From assembly GCF_030823375.1 (NCBI RefSeq), contig NZ_JAUSXB010000001.1:1922001-1986000 (forward strand): 64,000 nt of DNA, given 5' to 3'. Below the pieces are notes generated by a model. It was given only the letters and a program-made list of their open reading frames with translations, had not been told where the DNA came from and did not search any database. This stretch comes from Pseudarthrobacter siccitolerans. Its GTDB lineage: Bacteria; Actinomycetota; Actinomycetes; Actinomycetales; Micrococcaceae. Both the position numbers and the translations under genes were made by a program. This document shows positions 1 to 7,720 of the stretch, piece after piece (positions within the stretch are counted from its first letter, which is position 1; each line of letters begins with the position of its first letter).

Positions 1-684
1 ACAGTGCTCATTGGTGCCCACCGGATTCTCATCGGCGCACTGGCTGAAAGCGGGCGGCTCGACGAAGCCTGGAAGTACTGCATGGCCCTCTACGAACAGG
101 TGGACGAACACGCCATGTCGCAGCTGGCCGGGGAGGTGGCCTGGGTTATCGGCAACGTCGCCTTCATGCGGCATGACTACACCGAAGGCGTCAGGCACCA
201 CGAGCGGGCAGCCAAGCTCCTCTCCCCTGCAAACGACATCGAGCTCTGGGCGCGGTTCAACAAGGCGTCCGCCGCCGTCAGGCTGTCCTCGGGAATTGTC
301 GAGCCCGAGACCCTGTCCTCGATCGAACGGGCTGAGCTCGCCTTCTCCATCGTGGGCGGGACGAAGAGCGATGAGCTGGAGGTCGCCTTCATCCGCGCGC
401 GCTGGCTGTACCTGACCGGGGACATTGTTGCCGCCGTCGAGAAGCTGCGGGAAATCCACGCCGAACGCAAGGCCCTGGCCAAGCACACGGCGGGCGAGGT
501 TTCACTTCTCCTGGGCAAGTCCCTGAAGGCCGCCGGCGAAGCCGACGAAGCACTGGTCCACCTGGAGGAAGCCCAGAAGGCCTTCAGTGCGGCAGGAGCA
601 GCGGACCGGGTCCAGCAAGCCCTGGACGCGGTGCTGGAAATCCGCCTGGCCCAGCAACGGGCCGCGGCCTCCACGGCCAGCTAA
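1..684 (+). CDS. TPR-repeat protein, C-terminal part (5' end outside window)
   Basis: The reading frame is open from the window edge, so this is probably the C-terminal part of a longer protein. About 226 residues are visible, almost all helical and alanine/leucine/glutamate rich. They form several degenerate 34-residue tetratricopeptide-like units, with pairs such as GRLDEAWKYC and GEADEALVHLEEA. TPR domains usually mediate protein contacts or act as sensor domains of actinobacterial transcriptional regulators. No DNA-binding domain is visible because the N-terminus is missing. The gene converges on purC, with a small hairpin between them. Confidence 0.6.
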   Translation, partial: TVLIGAHRILIGALAESGRLDEAWKYCMALYEQVDEHAMSQLAGEVAWVIGNVAFMRHDYTEGVRHHERAAKLLSPANDIELWARFNKASAAVRLSSGIVEPETLSSIERAELAFSIVGGTKSDELEVAFIRARWLYLTGDIVAAVEKLREIHAERKALAKHTAGEVSLLLGKSLKAAGEADEALVHLEEAQKAFSAAGAADRVQQALDAVLEIRLAQQRAAASTAS

Positions 685-700
685 GCTGCACGCCACTTGC

Positions 701-719
701 CGGAGCCGCTGGGGCTCCG
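701..719. terminator. Short hairpin between converging genes
   Basis: CGGAGCC and GGCTCCG form a 7-bp stem with a 5-base loop between the stop codons of the TPR gene and purC. There is no T-run, so it is only a possible weak bidirectional terminator. Confidence 0.35.
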
Positions 720-736
720 TACAAGCGGGGCATCAA

Positions 737-1675
737 TCAGGCGAAGCTTTTCCCGGTCAGTTTCTCGTACGCCTCAACGTAGCGGCTGCGGGTCCGGTCC
801 ACAACGTCGGCAGGCAGCACCGGCGGAGGCGTGTCGGAAGCCCTGTCCCAGCCCGATTCGGCCGATGTAAGCCAGTCCCGGACGTACTGCTTGTCATAGG
901 ACGGCTGTGCCTGTCCCGGCTGGTAGGTGCCGGCGTCCCAGAACCGTGAAGAGTCCGGAGTCAGAACCTCATCACCAAGGGTGATTGAACCCGAGACGGC
1001 GTCGTAGCCGAACTCCACCTTGGTATCGGCGAGGATGATCCCGCGCTCCCGGGCGATTGCCTCCGCGGTGGTGTAGATCTGCAAAGTGAGTTCGCTCAAC
1101 CGGCCGGCAATGTCGTCACCCACCATGGCCACCACGGCGTCATAGGTGATGTTCTCATCATGCTCGCCCACTGCGGCCTTGGCCGACGGTGTGAAGATGG
1201 CGTGCTCCAGCCGCGACCCGTCCACCAGGCCCTCCGGCAGCGGGATGCTGCACACTGTTCCGGACACCCGGTATTCCTGCAGGCCGGAGCCGGTGAGGTA
1301 CCCGCGGGCGATGCACTCCACCGGAAACATGTCCAGCTTCTTGCAGATCATGGCCCGGCCTTCCACGGCCGCAGGCACCCCGTCCGCCACGGTGGAGCCC
1401 AGCACGTGGTGCTCCACGTCCAGCTGGTCGAACCACCACAGGCTCAGCTGGGTGAGGATGCGCCCCTTGTCTGGAATCTCGCTGGCCAGGACGTGATCGA
1501 AGGCGCTGATGCGGTCGCTTGCCACCACCAGCACGCACTCCTGGCCCACGCGTTCGACGATGGAATCGTCGGCGGGCTCGTAAAGGTCGCGCACCTTGCC
1601 GGAGTAGACGTGCTTCCAGCCCGGCAGGTCCAGGGTGGCGGTGTTGAGGCCTCGTGCTGCGGGAGTTTCGCTCAT
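737..1675 (-). CDS. purC: Phosphoribosylaminoimidazolesuccinocarboxamide synthase (SAICAR synthase)
   Basis: This cytosolic enzyme makes SAICAR from CAIR, aspartate and ATP in de novo purine synthesis. The 312-residue product carries the SAICAR-synthase signature: the glycine-lysine loop near the N-terminus (YSGKVRDLYE), the SDRISAFD motif and the GYDAVSGSITLGDEVLTPDSSRFW-type C-terminal segment. The length fits the longer eukaryote/actinobacteria-like form. The ATG at 1675 is chosen because it follows the purD stop by one base and begins the conserved N-terminus; the frame also runs upstream inside purD. It is the second gene of a purD-purC operon, probably translationally coupled. Confidence 0.95.
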   Translation of the reverse strand: MSETPAARGLNTATLDLPGWKHVYSGKVRDLYEPADDSIVERVGQECVLVVASDRISAFDHVLASEIPDKGRILTQLSLWWFDQLDVEHHVLGSTVADGVPAAVEGRAMICKKLDMFPVECIARGYLTGSGLQEYRVSGTVCSIPLPEGLVDGSRLEHAIFTPSAKAAVGEHDENITYDAVVAMVGDDIAGRLSELTLQIYTTAEAIARERGIILADTKVEFGYDAVSGSITLGDEVLTPDSSRFWDAGTYQPGQAQPSYDKQYVRDWLTSAESGWDRASDTPPPVLPADVVDRTRSRYVEAYEKLTGKSFA

Positions 1676-1676
1676 G

Positions 1677-3017
1677 CTATGCCTTCGCCTTCGTGATCGG
1701 CAGGGATCCGGTAGCGCCGGACGATACCCTGATCTCGCCGCGGGCGGCCTTGCGGCCGATGTCCGTACGGAACTGCGAGCCTTCAAGCTGAACCAGTTCC
1801 ACGCCGTCGTACGCCTTTTCGCGCGCCTCCACCAGGTCGCTGCCCAGCGCAACCACGGCCAGGACGCGCCCGCCCGCGGAGATCACCTTGCCGTCCTCGT
1901 CCACGGAGGTCCCGGCGTGGATCACGTGCACGCCTTCGAGTTCCTCCACCTTCTTCAGCCCGCGGATGCGGTCACCGGTGCGGGGAGTGTCGGGGTAGTT
2001 TTCAGAAGCGACGACGACGGCGACAGCCGTTTCCTTCGACCAGCGCAGCTCTTCCGCCTGGTCCAGTTCGCCCTTGGCAGCTGCCAGCAGCAGGGCACCG
2101 AGGGGGGTCTGGAGCCGGGCCAGCACGGCCTGGGTTTCGGGGTCGCCGAAGCGGACGTTGAATTCGATCACCCGGGTGCCGCGCGAGGTGAGGGCCAGCC
2201 CCACGAACAGCACGCCCACAAAGGGGGTGCCGCGGCGGGCCATCTCGTTGACGGTGGGCTGGGCCACACGGTCGATGACTTCCTGGACCAGGCCTTCGGG
2301 GGCCCACTCGAGGGGGGTGTAGGCGCCCATGCCGCCGGTGTTGGGTCCTTCGTCGTTGTCGAAGATCCGCTTGAAGTCCTGGGCCGGTGACAGCGGAACG
2401 GTGTTCTGCCCGTCGCAGAGGACAAAGAGGGAAACCTCGGGGCCGTCGAGGAACTCCTCGATCACCACGGAGCCGCCGGCATCAAAGCAGGACTGTGCGT
2501 GGGCCAGGGCTTCATCTCGGTTCTTGCTGACCACGACGCCCTTGCCGGCCGCCAGCCCGTCGTCCTTGACCACATACGGCGCACCGAAGGTGTCCAGGGC
2601 TGATGCGGCCTCGTCGGCGTTGGTAGCCACCAGGGCCATGGCCGTGGGGACACCGGCTTCGGCCATGATCTCCTTGGCGAATGCCTTGGAAGCCTCGAGC
2701 TGGGCGGCAGCCTTGCTGGGACCGAACACCGGAATCCCGGCGTCGCGGACGGCGTCGGAAACACCTGCTGCGAGCGGCGCCTCCGGACCCACTACCACCA
2801 GGTCTACGGCGAGCCTGGCGGCCAGGGCGGCTACGGCGTCGGGATCATTGGCATTGACCGGGTGGGTGGGGACCAGCTTGCTGATCCCAGCATTGCCGGG
2901 TGCTGCGTGGACCTCGGAGACGTTGGGGTCGGCGAGCAGGGAGCGGACAATGGCGTGTTCGCGGCCTCCGGGGCCGATGACGAGTACCTTCACAGTCTCC
3001 AAGGGTACTTTGTGCAC
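1677..3017 (-). CDS. purD: Phosphoribosylamine-glycine ligase (GAR synthetase)
   Basis: An ATP-grasp enzyme that joins phosphoribosylamine and glycine in the second step of purine synthesis. The 446-residue protein shows the N-terminal KVLVIGPGGREHAIV strand-loop, the ATP-grasp core (YVVKDDGLAAGKGVVV, VVIEEFLDGPEVSLF), the GGMGAY loop and the VIEFNVRFGDPETQ metal-binding motif. A GTG at 3017 is preceded by AGGAG at good spacing. A second GTG at 2993 would give the more usual VKVLVIG start but has a poorly spaced ribosome site. It is the first gene of purD-purC and diverges from the sulfite-oxidase-like gene with almost no intergenic room. Confidence 0.95.
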   Translation of the reverse strand: MHKVPLETVKVLVIGPGGREHAIVRSLLADPNVSEVHAAPGNAGISKLVPTHPVNANDPDAVAALAARLAVDLVVVGPEAPLAAGVSDAVRDAGIPVFGPSKAAAQLEASKAFAKEIMAEAGVPTAMALVATNADEAASALDTFGAPYVVKDDGLAAGKGVVVSKNRDEALAHAQSCFDAGGSVVIEEFLDGPEVSLFVLCDGQNTVPLSPAQDFKRIFDNDEGPNTGGMGAYTPLEWAPEGLVQEVIDRVAQPTVNEMARRGTPFVGVLFVGLALTSRGTRVIEFNVRFGDPETQAVLARLQTPLGALLLAAAKGELDQAEELRWSKETAVAVVVASENYPDTPRTGDRIRGLKKVEELEGVHVIHAGTSVDEDGKVISAGGRVLAVVALGSDLVEAREKAYDGVELVQLEGSQFRTDIGRKAARGEIRVSSGATGSLPITKAKA

Positions 3018-3035
3018 CCTGCCCGCTCCTAAGCT

Positions 3036-4652
3036 GTGTCAGCCCCGAAGAACAATCCAGGGGGCGCTCCGCTCCGAATGAGTGACATGGAAAAGCTTCG
3101 GAACTTGCTCAAGGGTCCCCCTGCCATGGCCGCACTGTCAGGTGTGGTGGCGGCCGCCGTCGTGCTTGCCGTGGCCGAGCTGGCGGGAGCGTTTTTCACG
3201 GCCCGCGCCACCCCTGTGTTCGCCCTCGGATCCACGTTCATCGACTTCACGCCGTCGTGGATGAAGGACTTCGCGATTGCCACGTTCGGCACCAATGACA
3301 AGGCCGCACTATTTGTGGGCATGGGACTGACCATCGCAGTGCTGGCGTGCGTGCTGGGTGTGGTGGCGTACCGGCGGTGGGCCCTGGGCGTGATGGGTGT
3401 CCTGTTGATGGGCGCCATCATCGTGACGAGCGTGGTGACCAGGGCGGGCGTAGGGCCGGCGGATGCCATCCCGTCTGTTGTGGGTACCATCGCCGGCCTG
3501 ATGGTGCTGCGGCTCCTGGTGAACCGCTTGCGGGGCTTGAAGGCCTGGCCCGACGCACCGGCAGACTCTGCCGTGCCTGGCGGTTCTACCCGCCGCCGCT
3601 TCTTCGCCGCCGCCGGGATCACTGCGGCCGCTGCCGGCATCGCCGCGACGGGTGGCCGGCTCCTGGGCGCGGCACGCAGCAACATCGCCCGGGCGCGGGA
3701 CGCCATGCAACTGCCCGCACCCGCCAGTGCAGCCGCTGCCATTCCGGGCGCGGTCCAGTCTCCGGTGGCTGGCGTCCCGCCATGGCTGACCCCCAATGGT
3801 GCGTTCTACCGCATCGATACCGCCCTCAGCGTCCCGGAAATCAACGCCGGCGAGTGGGAGCTCCGGGTGCACGGGCTGGTGGAGGAAGAAGTGCGGCTCA
3901 CCTTCCAGGACCTGCTCGACGCCGACCTGATCGAATCGCACGTCACGCTCACCTGTGTCTCCAATCCAGTGGGCGGCAACCTCGCCGGCAACGCCAAATG
4001 GCTGGGCCTGCCCACCCGTGATGTGCTGGCCCGGGCCAGGCCCAAGGACGGGGCGGACATGGTGCTGTCCACCTCCATCGACGGTTTCAGCGCTTCCACA
4101 CCGCTGGAGGTCCTCCAGGACGGCCGCGACGCCATGCTGGCGATCGGGATGAACGGCGAGCCGCTGCCCCTGGAGCACGGCTACCCGGTGCGGATGGTGG
4201 TTCCGGGCCTGTACGGATTCGTCTCCGCCACCAAGTGGGTGGTGGACCTCGAGGTGACGAGGTTTGCGGACAACAAGGCCTACTGGACCGAGCGCGGGTG
4301 GTCCGAGCGGGGGCCCATCAAGACCATGGCGCGGGTGGACGTTCCCCGGTCCTTCGCAAAGGTGCCCGCCGGGAAGGTGGCCGTCGGCGGCACCGCCTGG
4401 GCCCAGACCCGTGGCATCACCAAGGTGGAGCTGCAGATCGACAACGGGGACTGGGTGGAGGTGGATCTCTCCGCTGAGGCGTCGCTGGTCACCTGGCGCC
4501 AATGGTCCTATGAGTGGGACGCCGCGCCGGGCCCGCACTACCTGAAAGTCCGCGCCACTGACGGCACGGGCGAGGTGCAGACTGAGCAGCGCGCAGATCC
4601 GGTTCCCGACGGTGCGTCCGGCTGGCAGTCGGTGATGGTCACCGTGGAGTAG
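3036..4652 (+). CDS. Membrane-anchored molybdopterin-dependent oxidoreductase, sulfite oxidase fold
   Basis: The 538-residue protein has an N-terminal part with about four membrane segments (residues 30-165) and then an internal twin-arginine-like stretch (STRRRFFAAAG, near 185-195) followed by a hydrophobic run. From about residue 250 it is an oxidoreductase molybdopterin domain with the molybdenum-ligand cysteine in TCVSNPVGG (Cys307), then a Mo-co dimerisation domain at the C-terminus. The active domain probably faces outside. Its substrate is unknown; bacterial relatives include sulfite dehydrogenases and MsrP-like reductases. The GTG start used gives the longest frame. An ATG at 3078 is an alternative, and neither has a strong ribosome site. 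Confidence 0.8.
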   Translation: MSAPKNNPGGAPLRMSDMEKLRNLLKGPPAMAALSGVVAAAVVLAVAELAGAFFTARATPVFALGSTFIDFTPSWMKDFAIATFGTNDKAALFVGMGLTIAVLACVLGVVAYRRWALGVMGVLLMGAIIVTSVVTRAGVGPADAIPSVVGTIAGLMVLRLLVNRLRGLKAWPDAPADSAVPGGSTRRRFFAAAGITAAAAGIAATGGRLLGAARSNIARARDAMQLPAPASAAAAIPGAVQSPVAGVPPWLTPNGAFYRIDTALSVPEINAGEWELRVHGLVEEEVRLTFQDLLDADLIESHVTLTCVSNPVGGNLAGNAKWLGLPTRDVLARARPKDGADMVLSTSIDGFSASTPLEVLQDGRDAMLAIGMNGEPLPLEHGYPVRMVVPGLYGFVSATKWVVDLEVTRFADNKAYWTERGWSERGPIKTMARVDVPRSFAKVPAGKVAVGGTAWAQTRGITKVELQIDNGDWVEVDLSAEASLVTWRQWSYEWDAAPGPHYLKVRATDGTGEVQTEQRADPVPDGASGWQSVMVTVE

Positions 4653-4688
4653 CCGGGCATCCGTGATGTTGGCCCCTAGACTGGCAGA

Positions 4689-5705
4689 ATGCCGCATAAC
4701 CCGCATGCCACCTTTACCGTGGACTCCGCCGTCGAACTGGCCGTGATCGAACGCAGTGGGTTTGTGGAATCCCGGCACATCGGCTCCGCCGTGCTGCTCG
4801 CCGCCGACGGGTCCGTGGTCACCGAACTTGGCGACATCAACACGCCCATCTATGCAAGGTCCGCCCTGAAGCCTTTCCAGGCGCTGGCGTCGATGCAGTC
4901 GGGCGTGCCCCTCCGCGGCGCCCAGGTGGCGCTGGCGTGCGCCAGCCACGTGGGCTCCCTGGACCATATGGACGTGGTGTCCGGCATGCTGAAGGCGGCC
5001 GGGGTGCGCGAGGACCAGCTGCAGTGCCCGGAAGCCTGGCCGCAGGATGAAACGGCCCGGAACTGGCTGGTGCGTTCCGAACGCGGCAAATCCAAGCTGG
5101 CCTTCAACTGTTCGGGAAAGCACGCCGCCTTCCTGTGGGCGTGTACCGAGAACGGCTGGGATACGCACAGCTACCTGGAGCCCAACCATCCGCTGCAGCA
5201 AAGGGTCCGCAGCGTCATTGAAGAGTACACGGGCGAAAAGATCGCGCACCTGGGAATCGACGGGTGCGGCGCGCCGGTGGCAGCCGTCTCCCTGAAGGGC
5301 CTGGCGCGGGGCTTCTCGCAGCTGGCCAAGGCGCCCGGTGACCAGAGCTTCAGCGCCCGGGCCGCCACCATCGCAACATCAATGCTGGACTACCCGTGGG
5401 CGGTGCAGGGCCGCGGCGAGGCGAACACCGTGGTGATGGATGAGCTGGAAATCATCGCCAAAATAGGGGCGGAAGGCGTCCTGGCCATGGCCACGCAGCA
5501 GGGTGTTTCCGTGGCCGTCAAGATCCTGGACGGGAACCTCCGGGCCACCTCGCTGGTGGCGCTGACCCTGCTCGCCGCTGCCGGCGCCGTGGAAATTCCC
5601 GGCGTCGCCAGTGTGCTGGAGAAGGTAGTTGAGCCGGTGCTGGGCGGTGGGCAGCCCGTGGGAAAGATCCGGCTCGGCCCGGCTGTCTCGGCGCTCCTGG
5701 ACTGA
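4689..5705 (+). CDS. L-asparaginase, type II family of Rhizobium (AnsA/ReAV-like)
   Basis: Predicted cytosolic asparaginase of COG4448, a fold related to serine beta-lactamases and unrelated to E. coli asparaginases. The 338-residue protein shows the Ser58-x-x-Lys61 motif (SALKP), Ser86 in ACASHVGS, and Cys141-Ser-Gly-Lys144 plus Cys193. These match the zinc-cysteine/lysine site known from the Rhizobium etli enzyme. It would hydrolyse asparagine to aspartate and ammonia. A sterol-carrier-like gene follows after 40 bp and may be co-transcribed. Confidence 0.85.
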   Translation: MPHNPHATFTVDSAVELAVIERSGFVESRHIGSAVLLAADGSVVTELGDINTPIYARSALKPFQALASMQSGVPLRGAQVALACASHVGSLDHMDVVSGMLKAAGVREDQLQCPEAWPQDETARNWLVRSERGKSKLAFNCSGKHAAFLWACTENGWDTHSYLEPNHPLQQRVRSVIEEYTGEKIAHLGIDGCGAPVAAVSLKGLARGFSQLAKAPGDQSFSARAATIATSMLDYPWAVQGRGEANTVVMDELEIIAKIGAEGVLAMATQQGVSVAVKILDGNLRATSLVALTLLAAAGAVEIPGVASVLEKVVEPVLGGGQPVGKIRLGPAVSALLD

Positions 5706-5745
5706 ATCCCCGCCATCCGATCCATCACCAAGGGAAGACCTAACC

Positions 5746-6126
5746 ATGCCTGTAGCCCGCCGTCGTATTGACGTTCAAGAAGGCGCCGCGGCGGTTGCGG
5801 CATGGCGGAAAGCTGCCAATCCGCCGTCGGACGGTCCTCCCGTTCCTCGGGCCGTCCTGGCCACCGCTGTGCGGTACACCCTGGAGGAAGTCACGGCGCG
5901 GGCGCCGGGGAATTCGGTCGAGGTGCGCGTGCCGCCCTTCGGCGTCACGCAGTGCGTGGAAGGGCCCCGCCACACGCGCGGAACACCGCCCAACGTTATC
6001 GAGTGCGACGCCGCCACCTGGCTTGGCATGGTGACCGGCCAGTTGAGCTGGGCGGAGGCAGTCACGGCCGGCAAGGTGGCCGCCTCGGGCCTGCGTGCTG
6101 ACCTCTCGGCCCTCCTGCCGCTGTAG
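5746..6126 (+). CDS. Sterol carrier protein-like (SCP2-fold) protein
   Basis: A 126-residue protein of the actinobacterial 'sterol carrier family protein' type. The N-terminus is basic (MPVARRRIDV). The middle part, RAVLATAVRYTLEEVTARAPGNSVEVRVPP, and the C-terminal WLGMVTGQLSWAEAVTAGKVAASG segment resemble the SCP2 fold, in which a residual activity domain ends with a 'G.V.ASG.RADLS' strand-helix. The ATG is set by the ribosome site AAGGGAAG. In some mycothiol-dependent proteins this domain is the C-terminal part, but here it stands alone. Ligand and role are unknown. Confidence 0.7.
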   Translation: MPVARRRIDVQEGAAAVAAWRKAANPPSDGPPVPRAVLATAVRYTLEEVTARAPGNSVEVRVPPFGVTQCVEGPRHTRGTPPNVIECDAATWLGMVTGQLSWAEAVTAGKVAASGLRADLSALLPL

Positions 6127-6146
6127 CCCGGGAGTTTATGCGGCGG

Positions 6147-6908
6147 TCAGCCGCGGCCGATGAACGGCATGCCGGCGGCGGTGATCACCACGGACCCCAC
6201 ACTTGCCGACGGCGGCATGTTGGCCATCATCAGGATGGCGCGGGCTGCATCCTCCACCGGAAAGGTGGGCTCAACCCGGCGGCTGCCGTCGGCCTGGAGC
6301 GCGCCCGCCCCAACGCCGATGGTGTCCATGATGTCGGTGGCCGTGTTGCCGATGTCGATCTGCCCGCAGGTGATGCCGAAGTCCCGGCCGTCGAGCTCGA
6401 TGCTTTTGGTCAGCCCGGTCATGGCGTGCTTGGTGACGGCGTAGGCCACCGTCCGTGGCCGGGGCGAGTGCGCTGAGATGGAGCCGTTGTTGATGATCCG
6501 GCCGCCCTGCGGATCCTGCGCCTTCATGGCCCGGACGGCGGCCGCGGCAGAGAGCATGGATCCGGTCAGGTTCACCGCCAGGGTGGCATCCCAGTCGGCC
6601 AGCGAGATCTCGTCCACGCTGGCCGCCGGACCGAACACCCCGGCGTTGTTGAACAGCAGGTCCAGCCGCCCCCACCTTTGGCGGGTTGCCTCGAAAAGGC
6701 GCTCGACGTCGTCGGGCCGGGTGACGTCGCAGGTGACCGGAAAAGCGTGCGGATGGCCGTCCGCAGTCTCCACCAGCTGCTGTTCGCGCCGCCCGGCGAG
6801 GGCAACGGCGTAGCCGTCGGCCAGGAGAAGGCGGGCCACCGCCCGGCCGATGCCGGAACCCGCTCCGGTGACCACTGCGATGCGGCCCGGGGCCTGGGGA
6901 TGGTTCAA
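6147..6908 (-). CDS. Short-chain dehydrogenase/reductase (SDR)
   Basis: A classical SDR of 253 residues. The Rossmann motif TGAGSGIG lies near residues 16-23, NNAGV in the middle, the catalytic serine in NGSIS, and Tyr-x-x-x-Lys in YAVTKHA. It should use NAD(P)(H) to oxidise or reduce an alcohol/carbonyl substrate that cannot be named from sequence. It is the last gene of a three-gene minus-strand run with the NCS1 permease and the racemase-family enzyme (gaps 24 and 44 bp), so its substrate may relate to the imported hydantoin- or purine-like compound. Confidence 0.85.
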   Translation of the reverse strand: MNHPQAPGRIAVVTGAGSGIGRAVARLLLADGYAVALAGRREQQLVETADGHPHAFPVTCDVTRPDDVERLFEATRQRWGRLDLLFNNAGVFGPAASVDEISLADWDATLAVNLTGSMLSAAAAVRAMKAQDPQGGRIINNGSISAHSPRPRTVAYAVTKHAMTGLTKSIELDGRDFGITCGQIDIGNTATDIMDTIGVGAGALQADGSRRVEPTFPVEDAARAILMMANMPPSASVGSVVITAAGMPFIGRG

Positions 6909-6952
6909 ACTGTTCTCCTGTTGTGCCGGTTGCCGCCGCGCAAGGCCTTGCG

Positions 6953-7696
6953 TTAGAGGGAGGCCGGCACGCCCGCGCTGTTCAGCGGCCAGCCTACGAC
7001 GGTCTTGGGCCGCGGCGCAGCGTAGGTCCGGACCTTGGATGTGGAAAGGCGCATGCGGACCAGGGATTCGGCGATGGTTACGGCGGAGGCAACACCATCC
7101 ACAACCGGCACGCCGGCACGCCGCCTGATCTGCTCATCCAGGCCGGCCATCCCGCCGCAGCCGAGCACAATCACCTCGGCTTTGTCCTGGCTGACGGCCA
7201 GCATGGCCTGGCTGATGATGGCTTCCACGGCGCGGTCCGGTTCCTCGTCGAGTTCCAGGACGGCCATGCCGCTGGCCCGGACTGACGCGCAGCGGGCATC
7301 AAGGCCGGCAAGTTTGAGCCGGTCCTCGATCAGCGGGACGGTCCGGTCCAGGGTGGTGACCACTGAATACTTGTGGCCCAGGAACATCGCGGTGCTGGCC
7401 GCCGCCTCGGTGATATCCACTACCGGGACGTCGAGCAGCTCCTGGAGCCCCTCGCGACCGTGCTCGCCGTACCCGGCCTGGACGACGGCGTCGAACGGCT
7501 CGGGATAGCGGGTCACCGCATCCATCACTGCGATGGCCGCAAGGTAGCTTTCGAAGTTCCCCTCGCAGGAGTCCGCCCCGAAGCGCGGCGTGATGCCGAC
7601 GATTTCCGTTCCCGGTGACGCGATGCTGCGGGCCTGGGCGGCGATGGAGGCCGTCATGGACCCGGTGGTGTTGACGTTGGCGACGAGTATGCGCAT
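6953..7696 (-). CDS. Aspartate/glutamate (hydantoin/allantoin) racemase superfamily enzyme with a single catalytic cysteine
   Basis: The 247-residue protein has the start MRILVANVNTTGSMT typical of hydantoin and allantoin racemases and the second catalytic cysteine in VIVLGCGGMAGL (Cys180). The first cysteine, expected in the loop before position 80, is replaced: the sequence reads VVQAGYGEHG with Gly75 at the expected site. Two-cysteine members racemise; a Gly/Cys arrangement is known from arylmalonate decarboxylase. It could therefore be a decarboxylase or an isomerase with another mechanism. It lies between an NCS1 permease gene and an SDR gene in one operon within the purine-degradation region, so an allantoin-related substrate is likely but unproven. 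Confidence 0.75.
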   Translation of the reverse strand: MRILVANVNTTGSMTASIAAQARSIASPGTEIVGITPRFGADSCEGNFESYLAAIAVMDAVTRYPEPFDAVVQAGYGEHGREGLQELLDVPVVDITEAAASTAMFLGHKYSVVTTLDRTVPLIEDRLKLAGLDARCASVRASGMAVLELDEEPDRAVEAIISQAMLAVSQDKAEVIVLGCGGMAGLDEQIRRRAGVPVVDGVASAVTIAESLVRMRLSTSKVRTYAAPRPKTVVGWPLNSAGVPASL

Positions 7697-7720
7697 GGGA
7701 ATCCTTTGTGGGTACTGGAG

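Noticed and set aside
3309..5249. Long antisense open frame (646 codons) across the sulfite-oxidase-like and asparaginase genes
   Set aside because: Composition is Gly/His/Arg-rich and lacks any domain; it is the high-GC mirror of two well-supported genes on the other strand.
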